Origin: Bacteroidota bacterium
Lineage (GTDB): Bacteria; Bacteroidota; Bacteroidia; Chitinophagales; Chitinophagaceae
Assembly (NCBI GenBank): GCA_947460795.1
Contig: CANHJA010000004.1
Coordinates: 1-28,908 of the forward strand
Reading direction: 5' to 3'
Length of the DNA stretch: 28,908 bases
This document shows positions 1 to 8,131 of the stretch, in pieces. Below the pieces are notes generated by a model, which was given only the letters and a program-made list of their open reading frames with translations, made no database searches and was not told the DNA's origin. Position numbers and translations under genes: made by a program. Position 1 is the stretch's first letter. Every line of letters begins with the position of its first letter.

Positions 1-216
1 AAGAAAAAATGTTGATTGAGGAAAAGCGAATTCAAGACAGTATTGCATCGGCCAAATTAATAGAAAAAGAAAACCAACGCATTGCAAAAGAAAAAATGTT
101 GGTAGAGGAAAAGCGAATTCAAGACAGCATTGCATCAGCCAAACAAATAGAAAAAGAAAACCAACGCATTGCAAAAGAAAAAATGTTGGTAGAGGAAAAG
201 CGAATAAAAGACAGTA
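1..216 (+). repeat. 87-bp in-frame tandem repeat coding for a 29-residue helical unit
   Basis: Units start at 18, 105 and 192, each beginning GAGGAAAAGCGAAT. Units 18-104 and 105-191 differ at only four positions; the third copy decays after about 25 bases. The bases before 18 match the end of the unit, so the array continues to the left of the window. It lies wholly inside the coding region and keeps frame (87 = 3 x 29). Twenty-nine residues correspond to about eight helical turns, which suits a long straight helix or coiled coil. Confidence 0.9.
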
Positions 217-1139
217 TAAAATATGCCAATTCAAATTTCACTATTAAACCTAAAATAAAAGATACTTTATATTCTGTAAAAGATCCTATTCAAAAAAAAG
301 CAACAATTTTATCATTTAATTTTGGGCTTTCAAATTACTTGGGTGACATTGGAAGTAACAGCAATGTGACTCAACAGTTTTTTAAAAACAATCATTTTAA
401 AAAGCAAACAAACATGTATGGCGTTTCCTTTACAAAATTTTGGAGAGAGGTCATTGGTTTGCGATTTTCTTACAATGCAGGTACGGTTGCAGCGAGCGAC
501 AGTGATGTGCCGTACAAAAATTCCAATGACGTTTCTTATTTCAGTTATAAACGCAATTTAGATTTTACTACCAAGCTGTCAGAATGGTCTGCCATGATTG
601 AAATTTGTCCGTTTAAAATATTGAATCGTAAAAAAGGGATATTTAAAGCTGCCTTACAACCTTATGGATTGCTTGGAATTGGCCGATTTAAATTTAATCC
701 GCAGGGAACTTATTATGATGAAATTTCACAAGATTATGTGTTAGTAGATTTAGCACCTTTAAAAACCGAAGGGCAAGGGATGGCTGAATATGCTGATAGA
801 AAACCATATCAATTAACTCAAATCAATCTGCCTTTTGGGGTAGGATTCAATTATCATTTAGGTGCTAAAACAAGCATGAGTTTTGAATTTGTTGGGCGTA
901 AATTATTTACTGATTATTTAGATGACGTGAGTACAACATTTATTGACCCCACTATTTATAGAAACTATTTTTCTGGGGAAGATTTAGAAATCGCCCAATC
1001 GATGACGAATAAATCGGCCATAATTGATCCAAACAATCCGTATGAAGTAGGAGGGCAGCGAGGAAATTCAAAAAACAATGATTTCTATTATTCATTTAAT
1101 TTAAAGTTAAATATTCAAATCAATAAAGTGAAAAAATAG
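1..1139 (+). CDS. Outer-membrane beta-barrel protein (DUF6089-like) with repeated charged helix, 5' truncated
   Basis: The reading frame is already open at the left edge (codons in phase from base 3), so the true start and signal peptide lie outside the window. The first ~75 visible residues are a Lys/Glu-rich helix built from a 29-residue repeat (EEKRIQDSIASAK...IEKENQRIAKEKM). A linker rich in Lys and Pro follows, then from about visible residue 98 a barrel-like part with alternating hydrophobic residues. Motifs I associate with the Bacteroidota DUF6089 barrel family are present: SNYLGDIG near the barrel start, LKTEGQG in the middle and FTDYLDDVSTTF near the end. The protein most likely sits in the outer membrane with the helix in the periplasm. 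Its function is unknown. Family assignment is from memory of motifs and fairly sure; the role of the helix is inference. Confidence 0.8.
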   Translation, partial: EKMLIEEKRIQDSIASAKLIEKENQRIAKEKMLVEEKRIQDSIASAKQIEKENQRIAKEKMLVEEKRIKDSIKYANSNFTIKPKIKDTLYSVKDPIQKKATILSFNFGLSNYLGDIGSNSNVTQQFFKNNHFKKQTNMYGVSFTKFWREVIGLRFSYNAGTVAASDSDVPYKNSNDVSYFSYKRNLDFTTKLSEWSAMIEICPFKILNRKKGIFKAALQPYGLLGIGRFKFNPQGTYYDEISQDYVLVDLAPLKTEGQGMAEYADRKPYQLTQINLPFGVGFNYHLGAKTSMSFEFVGRKLFTDYLDDVSTTFIDPTIYRNYFSGEDLEIAQSMTNKSAIIDPNNPYEVGGQRGNSKNNDFYYSFNLKLNIQINKVKK

Positions 1140-1271
1140 CATTCAAAGCGTTTATAGCGCAATCATTAATTCATGGGCTTATTTTTTACAATGCGATTTT
1201 TACTTTTTAGTTTAAACGATTCCAAGTTTTAAATCGATTTCTTTGACTTTATAAATACGACATAAAAAAAA

Positions 1272-1306
1272 CCTTATGCCTTAGACCTTACAACTAACAA
1301 CTAAAA
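1272..1306 (+). repeat. Degenerate 7-bp tandem array upstream of ribBA
   Basis: Five consecutive heptamers: CCTTATG / CCTTAGA / CCTTACA / ACTAACA / ACTAAAA. The period is exactly 7 with drift in the last three bases. The array ends two bases before the ribBA -7 box and covers the place where its -33 element would be. Similar period-7 arrays are seen at 26545-26572 and 28681-28701. Confidence 0.6.
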
Positions 1307-1308
1307 CG

Positions 1309-1316
1309 TACTTTTG
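1309..1316 (+). promoter_or_regulatory. Bacteroidota -7 box of ribBA (TACTTTTG)
   Basis: TACTTTTG fits the Bacteroidota consensus TAnnTTTG exactly. Only four bases separate it from the ATG at 1321, so transcription probably starts at or just before the start codon (leaderless or nearly so). No good TTG is found at the -33 position. No FMN riboswitch-like structure is visible in the 181 bases upstream of ribBA. Confidence 0.6.
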
Positions 1317-1320
1317 CAAC

Positions 1321-2520
1321 ATGTTAGATTCTATTGAAAGTGCTATTGAAGACATCAAAAACGGGAAATTAGTCATTGTAGTAGATGATGAAGATCGTGA
1401 AAACGAAGGCGATTTTCTCACTGCAGCCCGAAACGCAACCCCAGAAATCATTACATTCATGGGTAAACATGGGAAAGGATTGATTTGTGCGCCATTATCT
1501 GAAGAAAGATGTGATGAGTTGGGATTGCAAATGATGGTAAAAGACAATACCGAATTGCACCAAACTGCATTTACTGTTTCTGTTGATTTAATTGGCCATG
1601 GATGTACTACGGGAATTTCATCAAACGACCGTTCAAAAACAATACAAGCATTAATTAATCCAGATACAAAACCCAGTGATTTAGCAAAACCAGGCCATAT
1701 ATTTCCTTTAAAAGCCCGCAAAGAAGGTGTTTTGAGAAGAGCAGGACATACAGAGGCTGCAATTGATTTAGCTCGTTTAGCAGGTTTTGAGCCAGCGGGT
1801 GTTATTGTGGAAATTGTAGACGAAGATGGAGAAATGGCTCGTTTGCCTCGATTGTTAGAAATTGCGAAAGAGCATCAACTTAAAATTATATCTATAGAAG
1901 ATTTAATTAAATATAGATTAAAGACAGAGAAGTATGTAACCGAAGAAATTAGGGTGAATATGCCTACAAAATATGGTGATTTTGAATTGGTTACATTTAA
2001 GAATACAAAAACCGGTGAATTACATCATGCACTTAAAAAAGGAGATTGGGAAACTGATGAGCCTGTTTTATTGCGTGTACATAGTTCTTGTTTTACAGGG
2101 GATATTTTACATTCACTTCGTTGTGATTGTGGAGAGCAGTTGCAATATGCTATGCAAATGGTACAAGATGCCGGCAAGGGTTTAGTTTTATATATGAATC
2201 AAGAAGGCCGTGGCATTGGATTACTGAACAAGTTAAAAGCATACAAATTGCAAGAGCAAGGCCGAGATACTGTAGAAGCGAATCTTGAATTAGGCTTCGA
2301 AATGGATGAACGTGATTATGGTATTGGTGCTCAAATATTGCGTAGCCTGAATGTATCAAAAATCAAACTCATTACCAACAACCCTCGTAAACGAGCAGGG
2401 TTAATGGGTTATGGATTGGAGATTGTTGAAAATGTAGCAATTGAAATTTGTGCCAATCCACACAACGAAAAGTACCTCCAAACAAAGAGAGATAAATTAG
2501 GGCATGAAATTATGAAATAA
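1321..2520 (+). CDS. ribBA: Bifunctional 3,4-dihydroxy-2-butanone-4-phosphate synthase / GTP cyclohydrolase II
   Basis: Catalyses the two committed steps of riboflavin synthesis: ribulose 5-phosphate to dihydroxybutanone phosphate, and GTP to the diaminopyrimidine intermediate; cytoplasmic. The N-terminal RibB domain (about residues 1-200) carries DDEDRENEGD at 22-31, TGISSNDR at 97-104 and HTEAAIDLARLAG at 143-155. The C-terminal RibA domain (about 205-399) carries the zinc ligands Cys257, Cys268 and Cys270 in HSSC...RCDC, the QEGRGIGL loop at 294-301 and TNNPRK at 352-357. At 399 residues it is full length for the fusion. The ATG at 1321 follows a consensus -7 box by four bases. It is convergent with the aminotransferase gene, with a 21-bp gap and no clear terminator between them. 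Confidence 0.97.
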   Translation: MLDSIESAIEDIKNGKLVIVVDDEDRENEGDFLTAARNATPEIITFMGKHGKGLICAPLSEERCDELGLQMMVKDNTELHQTAFTVSVDLIGHGCTTGISSNDRSKTIQALINPDTKPSDLAKPGHIFPLKARKEGVLRRAGHTEAAIDLARLAGFEPAGVIVEIVDEDGEMARLPRLLEIAKEHQLKIISIEDLIKYRLKTEKYVTEEIRVNMPTKYGDFELVTFKNTKTGELHHALKKGDWETDEPVLLRVHSSCFTGDILHSLRCDCGEQLQYAMQMVQDAGKGLVLYMNQEGRGIGLLNKLKAYKLQEQGRDTVEANLELGFEMDERDYGIGAQILRSLNVSKIKLITNNPRKRAGLMGYGLEIVENVAIEICANPHNEKYLQTKRDKLGHEIMK

Positions 2521-2541
2521 AAAATGGTTTTTAATCATTCA

Positions 2542-3801
2542 TTATTTTAACTCACTCAATGCATTTTTGAGTTGATTAAACATTGCAGGAATTGTTTCAA
2601 GTTTGCATGTTCCCACACTCAAACGATACCAATTGCTTTCTCTGTCGGCTCCAAATGCTGCAAATGGAACAACCGCTAAAGCCGCTTTCTGTAATAAGAA
2701 ATCAGACATATCTTGAGTCGTTTTTAACTCATTTCCTTCGGATGTTTTTTTATCTTTTAAATCAAATTGAATGGTCAAATACATAGCAGCCATTGGCTCA
2801 ATTGAATTGACTGCAAATCCTTCGTTTTTCAAAGATTGAAAACCTTCATGCATCAATTGCAAGCGTTGATAAATAGCAGCTTTTGTTTTTTCTAAATCAG
2901 CATCCACAATGGCTGGTTTATTTAAATAGTTTGCTGTTGCAAATTGTTCGGCAATTGGGCTCCAAGCACCAATATGACTTAAAATTCCTTTCATTTTATC
3001 AATGATTAAAGAGGGGCCAAATGCCCAACCAACACGAACCCCAGTAGCGCAAAATGCTTTACTGATGCCATCAATATAAATGGTATATTCTTTCAATTCG
3101 GGATACAAACTTACTGGGTCGTAATGAACACTGTCACCAAACGTCAATGTCCAATAGATTTGGTCATATAAAATATACAATGGTTTTTTGTCTGGTCCAC
3201 GGCGTTTGTTTTCGGCCAAAACTGCTTCACAAATTTTGCTTAATTGTTCTTTACTAAAAACGGTTCCGGTAGGATTTAATGGAGAACACAATGCCAATAA
3301 AGTAGCTTCTTCAAAATGAGGAATCAATGTTTCTGCAGTGGGTAAAAAATTAGAGGCTTCAGTGGTTTCTATGCAAATGTGTTCGCCTTCCACAAAGTGG
3401 GTGTAATGATTGTTGTTCCATGATGGAACAGGATAAATGACTTTTTCTCCTTTATCACAAATGGTACGGTAAACAGCATATATCAATGGTCTGCCACCAC
3501 CCGAAATTAAAAACGAATTGGCATCATAATCCAAGCCAGCTTTATTTTTAAGCCAAGTAGAAAGTGCTTGGCGCAATTCGAGAATGCCATTTGCAGGAGG
3601 ATAATTTGTTTTTTTATTTCTGTAAGCATTTACAATTTCATCTTCCAATAACTGTGGAATTGGAAAAATACTTGGGTCAAAATCGCCAATGGTAAAATTA
3701 TAAATAGTTGCTCCTTGTCTTATTCTGTCATTAATTTCATTGCCGAGTTTAATAATTTCGGATGGGATTAAGGTATTTGCTAAATTTGAAACATGTGCCA
3801 T
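2542..3801 (-). CDS. PLP-dependent class I/II aminotransferase (aspartate aminotransferase-like)
   Basis: A fold-type I pyridoxal-phosphate enzyme of 419 residues, the usual size for the AspC/AspB superfamily. Visible motifs: NPTG at 176-179 (cofactor-contacting loop), YDQIY at 212-216 (usually D-E/A-x-Y, the Asp binding the pyridine nitrogen), ISKAF at 246-250 with Lys248 as the Schiff-base lysine, RVGW at 256-259, and a C-terminal YRLSVGT whose Arg should bind the substrate carboxylate. The amino acid substrate cannot be told from sequence; aspartate or a broad-specificity role are both possible. No pathway neighbour helps: the gene is monocistronic, between convergent ribBA and the sucC terminator. 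No convincing promoter box is seen upstream of the ATG at 3801. Confidence 0.9.
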   Translation of the reverse strand: MAHVSNLANTLIPSEIIKLGNEINDRIRQGATIYNFTIGDFDPSIFPIPQLLEDEIVNAYRNKKTNYPPANGILELRQALSTWLKNKAGLDYDANSFLISGGGRPLIYAVYRTICDKGEKVIYPVPSWNNNHYTHFVEGEHICIETTEASNFLPTAETLIPHFEEATLLALCSPLNPTGTVFSKEQLSKICEAVLAENKRRGPDKKPLYILYDQIYWTLTFGDSVHYDPVSLYPELKEYTIYIDGISKAFCATGVRVGWAFGPSLIIDKMKGILSHIGAWSPIAEQFATANYLNKPAIVDADLEKTKAAIYQRLQLMHEGFQSLKNEGFAVNSIEPMAAMYLTIQFDLKDKKTSEGNELKTTQDMSDFLLQKAALAVVPFAAFGADRESNWYRLSVGTCKLETIPAMFNQLKNALSELK

Positions 3802-4004
3802 GCGACTAAATAACGATTTTGTTTTGTAAAAAAAAAATCTTTCAAAAATTAATTTGATTTTTTTTTAAATAATTCAAGCGAACAAATATCCAATTCATTT
3901 ATATGCATCCATAATTTAAGTGTATTTTTAGTTGCAACAACCATTGAATATGTGCTATTTGTTTTTAATAAAAACATTTGTTGGTATAAAATCCTAGTTT
4001 TAGG

Positions 4005-4038
4005 AAATAAAAAAAGGCACGTTTTTAAAACGTGCCTT
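4005..4038 (-). terminator. Rho-independent terminator of sucC
   Basis: Read on the - strand, AAGGCACG and CGTGCCTT arms (4014-4021 and 4031-4038) form a perfect stem, extendable through the A/T-rich loop, followed by a T-rich tract (4015 down to about 4006). It lies 25 bp behind the sucC stop codon. The + strand copy also has T residues in the loop, but no U-tract follows it, so it is directional for sucC. Confidence 0.9.
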
Positions 4039-4062
4039 GTGAAAATGTTATTTGTAAATTAC

Positions 4063-5277
4063 TTAAGCAACAGCTTTGTTTACTAACTCGGCAGCTTCGC
4101 TCAATAAAATAGCACTTTGAACTTTTAAGCCCGATTTTTCGATTAATTCTTTAGCAGCTTCTGCATTGGTTCCTTGTAAACGAACAATTACAGGTACTTT
4201 AATCTCTCCAATTGCATTGTAAGCGTCTACAACTCCTTGAGCTACACGATCACAACGAACAATACCACCAAAAATATTAACCAAGATAGCTTTTACGTTT
4301 GGATCTTTTAAAATTAAACGGAAACCAGCTTCAACAGTTGTTGCATTTGCTCCACCACCTACATCTAAGAAGTTAGCAGGTTCACCTCCGCATAATTTAA
4401 TCATATCCATGGTAGCCATTGCTAAACCAGCACCATTTACCATGCAACCCACGTTTCCGTCTAATTTTACATAGTTTAAGTTGCTATCACTAGCTTCTAC
4501 TTCGGTAGGATCTTCTTCTGTTTTATCTCTTAATTCTACTAAATCTTTGTGACGAATTAAAGCGTTGTCTTCTAAATTCATTTTACAATCAACGGCAATC
4601 ATTTTGTCGTCGCTTGTTTTAAATAAAGGATTGATTTCTAGCATATCGCAATCTAAACTGCTGAACGCTTCATATAAATTAGTTACAAATTTCACACAGT
4701 TTTTAAATGCTTCACCGCTTAAGCCTAGGTTAAACGCAATTTTACGTGCTTGGAAAGGCATTAATTTAGTGCCTGGTGTAATCCATTCTTTAAAAATTAA
4801 TTCAGGTGTATTGTGTGCTACATCTTCAATGTTCATACCACCTTCTGTGCTATACATGAAAACATATTTCTTTGTACTTCTGTCTAATAATATAGATAAA
4901 TAAAATTCTTTTTGCTCACTCGGTCCTTCGTAGTATGCATCTTCAGCTACAAATAATTTAGAAACTAATTTTCCAGCATCCCCAGTTTGAATAGTTACTA
5001 AGGTATTGCCAATCATGTTTGTAGCTACCTCTTTAGCTTGGTCTTCACTTTTTACAACTTGAACACCATGTTGAGAAGGCACTTCTTTGTAATTTCCTTT
5101 ACCTCTTCCTCCTGCATGGATTTGCGCTTTTACCACCACAAATTTAGTGTTGGTTTTAGTACTAATTTCTTTGTAAGCATTAACCGCTTCTTCTACTGTA
5201 GTACAAGCAATCCCATTTTGAACAGGCACGTTGTATTTTTTTAATAGCTCTTTAGCTTGATATTCGTGTAAATTCAT
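4063..5277 (-). CDS. sucC: Succinate-CoA ligase [ADP-forming], beta subunit
   Basis: Beta chain of succinyl-CoA synthetase (TCA cycle), converting succinyl-CoA to succinate with nucleotide phosphorylation. The protein starts MNLHEYQAKELL, the standard family start, and is 404 residues long; the N-terminal ATP-grasp domain shows QIHAGGRGKG, and DCDMLEINPLF lies before the C-terminal CoA-ligase domain with GNVGCMVNGAGLA and NFLDVGGGA. An ATG at 5421 is in frame but would add 48 residues with no family counterpart and would run past the sucC -7 box at 5298-5305, so the start at 5277 is preferred. The alpha subunit sucD is not next to it. A strong terminator follows. Nucleotide preference (ADP or GDP) is taken from the family. 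Confidence 0.97.
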   Translation of the reverse strand: MNLHEYQAKELLKKYNVPVQNGIACTTVEEAVNAYKEISTKTNTKFVVVKAQIHAGGRGKGNYKEVPSQHGVQVVKSEDQAKEVATNMIGNTLVTIQTGDAGKLVSKLFVAEDAYYEGPSEQKEFYLSILLDRSTKKYVFMYSTEGGMNIEDVAHNTPELIFKEWITPGTKLMPFQARKIAFNLGLSGEAFKNCVKFVTNLYEAFSSLDCDMLEINPLFKTSDDKMIAVDCKMNLEDNALIRHKDLVELRDKTEEDPTEVEASDSNLNYVKLDGNVGCMVNGAGLAMATMDMIKLCGGEPANFLDVGGGANATTVEAGFRLILKDPNVKAILVNIFGGIVRCDRVAQGVVDAYNAIGEIKVPVIVRLQGTNAEAAKELIEKSGLKVQSAILLSEAAELVNKAVA

Positions 5278-5297
5278 GTTTAAATAAAATAATTGTG

Positions 5298-5305
5298 CGA
5301 AACTA
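5298..5305 (-). promoter_or_regulatory. -7 box of sucC (TAGTTTCG)
   Basis: On the - strand TAGTTTCG fits TAnnTTCG, a one-base variant of the TAnnTTTG consensus. Its last base is 20 nt from the ATG at 5277. No well-spaced -33 TTG is seen; the nearest TTTG lies 25 nt away. Confidence 0.4.
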
Positions 5306-5383
5306 AATTTAAATATTGAAGAATTGTATACAAACGATACTTTTTTTATAAATGTTGAAAAGTCATGCATGAAAAATGTATTT

Positions 5384-5414
5384 TTTGATTTCCTTTTAAG
5401 AATTATTACATTTG
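5384..5414 (+). promoter_or_regulatory. Promoter of the WecA/MraY-like gene (TTTG-N19-TACATTTG)
   Basis: TTTG at 5384-5387, a 19-bp spacer, and TACATTTG at 5407-5414 match the Bacteroidota -33/-7 promoter exactly. The ATG at 5425 lies 10 nt further on, leaving at most a few bases of leader. Divergent from the sucC promoter. Confidence 0.75.
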
Positions 5415-5424
5415 CTTTCATTCT

Positions 5425-6441
5425 ATGGATTATTCGTTATTCATTTACATTATTGGTGCCTTTCTGGTTTCGTTGGTAACGAATTACTTGGTAATCGACT
5501 TATCACATAAAAGTGGTATTTTTATTGATGATCATTTGTCAGACTTGCCTCAAAAAATGCATACAACGCCTACACCTCGTATTGGAGGCCTGGGTATTTT
5601 TGTATCCTTGTTATTTATGGTAAAAGATATGGAGTTGGGCTTCAGAATTATTCTCTGCATTATTCCTGCCTTTTTAGCCGGTTTCTTAGAAGATTTGTTG
5701 GCAAAAATTTCACCATTGCGTCGGTTGACGATTATGAGTGTTTCTGCATTTATGGCTATTTATTTAACGGATGCTGTGGTTTTGGATTTTGGATTTATAC
5801 AGGTTCCTTATACAGTTGGGGTTTTTATTACGCTGATTGCAATATTGGGCTTAATAAATGGGGTGAATCTAATAGACGGCTTTAATGGCTTAGCCTCTGG
5901 TGTGAGTTTATTAATTTTTGCAACCCACTTTTTTGTCAGTATTCTGTTACATGATTATGTGATGGCATACATTTCATTGGTTTGTATTGCTTCAATTTTA
6001 GGATTTATTGTTTTTAATTTCCCCCTAGGGAAAATATTTTTAGGTGATGGCGGCGCATATAGCCTAGGGTTTTTATTGGCCGTAGTGACCATTATGATAG
6101 TTAAAAGACATCCCACTATTTCCCCTTGGTATGCTTTGGTAACTTTAATTTATCCAGTTTGGGAAGTAATTTTTTCTTTTTCTCGCAGGATGCTTATTCA
6201 TAAACTTTCTCCACTTCATCCTGATTCAAAACATGTACATCAACTCGTTTTTAGAAACCTTACTCGTCAAAATAATTCATTAACTACTTTAGTAATTTAT
6301 CCAATCATTATTTTATTTAATGTATTAGCTGTTTACTTCTACAATAATGAATTCGCTTTAATTATTATAGCTGCTTTTTTTATTGTTAGTTATTCACTAT
6401 TTTATTTTTACTATTCTCGCAAAGAGCTTTTAATTAAATAA
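5425..6441 (+). CDS. WecA/MraY-family UDP-sugar:undecaprenyl-phosphate sugar-1-phosphate transferase
   Basis: Integral inner-membrane enzyme (about ten hydrophobic segments in 338 residues) that should transfer a sugar 1-phosphate from a UDP-sugar to undecaprenyl phosphate, the first step of a surface glycan. Motifs: PRIGG at 51-55, the acidic FLED at 87-90 (where other members have DD), NLIDGFNGLASG at 148-159, FLGDGGAY at 205-212, and the His-rich cytoplasmic loop HPDSKHVHQLVFR at 265-277. FLED and FLGDGGAY point to the MraY-like side branch rather than MraY itself. MraY would also be expected among murein genes, which are absent here. The next gene is a UDP-N-acetylhexosamine dehydrogenase 45 bp downstream, suggesting a shared role in O-antigen or capsule. 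The sugar is not known. Confidence 0.9.
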   Translation: MDYSLFIYIIGAFLVSLVTNYLVIDLSHKSGIFIDDHLSDLPQKMHTTPTPRIGGLGIFVSLLFMVKDMELGFRIILCIIPAFLAGFLEDLLAKISPLRRLTIMSVSAFMAIYLTDAVVLDFGFIQVPYTVGVFITLIAILGLINGVNLIDGFNGLASGVSLLIFATHFFVSILLHDYVMAYISLVCIASILGFIVFNFPLGKIFLGDGGAYSLGFLLAVVTIMIVKRHPTISPWYALVTLIYPVWEVIFSFSRRMLIHKLSPLHPDSKHVHQLVFRNLTRQNNSLTTLVIYPIIILFNVLAVYFYNNEFALIIIAAFFIVSYSLFYFYYSRKELLIK

Positions 6442-6460
6442 AAAATCAATTAATTTTTTA

Positions 6461-6468
6461 TACTTTTA
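6461..6468 (+). promoter_or_regulatory. Weak -7-like box before the UDP-sugar dehydrogenase gene (TACTTTTA)
   Basis: TACTTTTA differs from TAnnTTTG only in the last base and lies 18 nt before the ATG at 6487. No TTG is found at the -33 position, so the gene may instead be read through from the transferase gene 45 bp upstream. Confidence 0.25.
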
Positions 6469-6486
6469 CATCTAGAAATCATAAAG

Positions 6487-7776
6487 ATGTATAACAAACT
6501 TGTTAGTAAAGAAAATAAATTAGCTGTAATTGGACTAGGTTATGTAGGGTTGCCAATTGCATTAGAATTTGCAAAAAATATAGATGTAATCGGATTCGAT
6601 ATCAATGAAAAACGAGTTGATATGATGCGAAATAAAATTGATCCAAGCAATGAATTAACGAGTGCTGCTTTTGATGGCACTTCAATAGAATTTACAACCT
6701 CATTTGATAAATTAAAAGAAGCTACTTTTTATGTAGTTGCTGTGCCTACTCCTGTAGATGAGCACAATGTGCCCGATTTAACTCCTGTTTTAAGAGCATC
6801 AGAAACGATAGGTAAAGTAGTTAAAAAAGGGGATTACGTTGTTTTTGAATCTACTGTTTATCCAGGTTGTACTGAAGAAGATTGTTTACCAGTAATTGAA
6901 AAAATATCTGGTTTAAAAGGATATGTAGATTTTAAAATTGGTTATTCTCCAGAAAGAATTAATCCAGGAGATAAAGTACATACATTACAAAATGTAGTAA
7001 AAGTAGTTTCTGGTTGCGATGATGAATCATTAGATAACATTGCTAAAACTTACGAATTAGTAGTGAAAGCAGGTGTTCATAAAGCCAGTTGCATTAAAGT
7101 GGCAGAAGCAGCAAAAATTATCGAAAACACACAACGCGATTTAAATATTGCCTTGATGAATGAGTTGTCTATCATTTTTGACAAATTAGGCATCAATACA
7201 TATGAGGTATTGGAAGCAGCAGGAACGAAATGGAATTTTTTGAAATTTTTCCCTGGTTTAGTTGGTGGTCACTGCATTGGTGTTGATCCATATTACTTAA
7301 CGTACAAATCTGAACAATTAGGATATAAATCCCGAGTTATTTTATCTGGTCGAGTAATCAATGATGAAATGGCTAGCTATGTAGCTAAAAAAACGATACA
7401 ATCGATTATTAAAGAAGGAGTTGACGTGTCAAAAGCGAAAATTTTAGTAATGGGGACTACGTTTAAAGAAAATGTGTCAGATATCAGAAATTCTAAAGTT
7501 GCGGATTTAATTAAAGAATTAAATGGTTACAGTGTAAATGTTGATGTAATAGATCCTCACGCTGATAGTGATGAATTGATGCATGAATATGGATATGGAT
7601 TAACAGAAAATATAGCTGCAGACTATAACGCTATTATTGTGGCAGTAAACCACAATGAATATTGCAGTTTGAACTCGAAGTATTTCACTTCTATCACTAA
7701 GCCAAATTCTTTATTAGTTGATTTAAAAGGAATTTACAGAAATAAGATTGAAGGCATGAATTATTGGAGTCTTTAA
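6487..7776 (+). CDS. UDP-N-acetyl-hexosamine 6-dehydrogenase (WbpA/WbpO/TviB type)
   Basis: NAD-dependent four-electron oxidation of a UDP-N-acetylhexosamine to the uronic acid, a precursor for capsule or O-antigen. Of 429 residues, the N-terminal Rossmann domain shows GLGYVGLP at 16-23; EAAKIIENTQRDLNIALMNE (207-226) contains the conserved Lys; the catalytic Cys263 is in GGHCIGVDPYYLTYK (260-274); the C-terminal domain has GTTFKENVSDIRNS. The YYLTYK ending of the catalytic motif is typical of the N-acetyl-sugar branch rather than plain UDP-glucose dehydrogenase. GlcNAc versus GalNAc cannot be settled by eye. It follows the sugar-1-phosphate transferase, and the two probably act in one surface polysaccharide pathway. 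Confidence 0.92.
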   Translation: MYNKLVSKENKLAVIGLGYVGLPIALEFAKNIDVIGFDINEKRVDMMRNKIDPSNELTSAAFDGTSIEFTTSFDKLKEATFYVVAVPTPVDEHNVPDLTPVLRASETIGKVVKKGDYVVFESTVYPGCTEEDCLPVIEKISGLKGYVDFKIGYSPERINPGDKVHTLQNVVKVVSGCDDESLDNIAKTYELVVKAGVHKASCIKVAEAAKIIENTQRDLNIALMNELSIIFDKLGINTYEVLEAAGTKWNFLKFFPGLVGGHCIGVDPYYLTYKSEQLGYKSRVILSGRVINDEMASYVAKKTIQSIIKEGVDVSKAKILVMGTTFKENVSDIRNSKVADLIKELNGYSVNVDVIDPHADSDELMHEYGYGLTENIAADYNAIIVAVNHNEYCSLNSKYFTSITKPNSLLVDLKGIYRNKIEGMNYWSL

Positions 7777-7789
7777 TAACGTAAATAGT

Positions 7790-7814
7790 AATTGATTTTT
7801 AAGGATCAATTTTT
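7790..7814 (+). terminator. Possible weak terminator after the UDP-sugar dehydrogenase gene
   Basis: AATTGAT (7790-7796) and ATCAATT (7805-7811) form a 7-bp A/T-rich stem with an 8-base loop, followed by three further T residues. The stem is weak, so it may only attenuate transcription into the next gene. Confidence 0.3.
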
Positions 7815-7828
7815 CAAATCGAAATATT

Positions 7829-8128
7829 ATGAATAGAGATAATTTTTTATTGGGTGTATTTTTAGGAATCGTTGTTCCACTTTTTGGGATTCTATTATTT
7901 TACGTACTTAAATATATGCCTGATAATATTTCAGTTTCAGATTTTTTATTGATGATAAAAATGAATCATTACATCATACCCAAAATTATTTCATTGGGAT
8001 TGATTGCCTGTATACCATTAATTACATATTACAAAAACAGAAGACAATACACTACACTCAAAGGTATTTTTTTATCAATTATTGTATATGCATTGGTGGC
8101 AATATTGTATAAATTTAATTTTTTGTAA
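7829..8128 (+). CDS. Small three-helix membrane protein next to lpxB
   Basis: A 99-residue protein with three hydrophobic stretches (about residues 6-26, 48-66 and 80-95) separated by short polar loops with KNRRQY on one side, so it is likely an inner-membrane protein. It ends 3 bp before the lpxB start, which indicates co-transcription and perhaps co-translation. I recall small hypothetical membrane proteins beside lpxB in other Bacteroidota, but cannot name a family. No catalytic motif is visible. Whether it assists lipid A synthesis is inference from position alone. Confidence 0.75.
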   Translation: MNRDNFLLGVFLGIVVPLFGILLFYVLKYMPDNISVSDFLLMIKMNHYIIPKIISLGLIACIPLITYYKNRRQYTTLKGIFLSIIVYALVAILYKFNFL

Positions 8129-8131
8129 ATA

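Noticed and set aside
1..216. CRISPR array at the left edge
   Set aside because: Repeats are contiguous with no spacers and keep a reading frame, so this is a protein-coding tandem repeat.
1140..1320. FMN riboswitch upstream of ribBA
   Set aside because: None of the conserved RFN-element sequence blocks is visible, and the promoter box lies four bases before the start codon, leaving no room for a leader.
1281..1721. 146-residue frame opposite to ribBA
   Set aside because: Shadow of a strongly conserved gene; the translation has no sensible composition or motif, and no promoter fits.
5278..5421. N-terminal extension of sucC by 48 residues from an upstream ATG
   Set aside because: MNLHEYQAKELL at 5277 is the standard SucC start, and the extension would cross the -7 box at 5298-5305.
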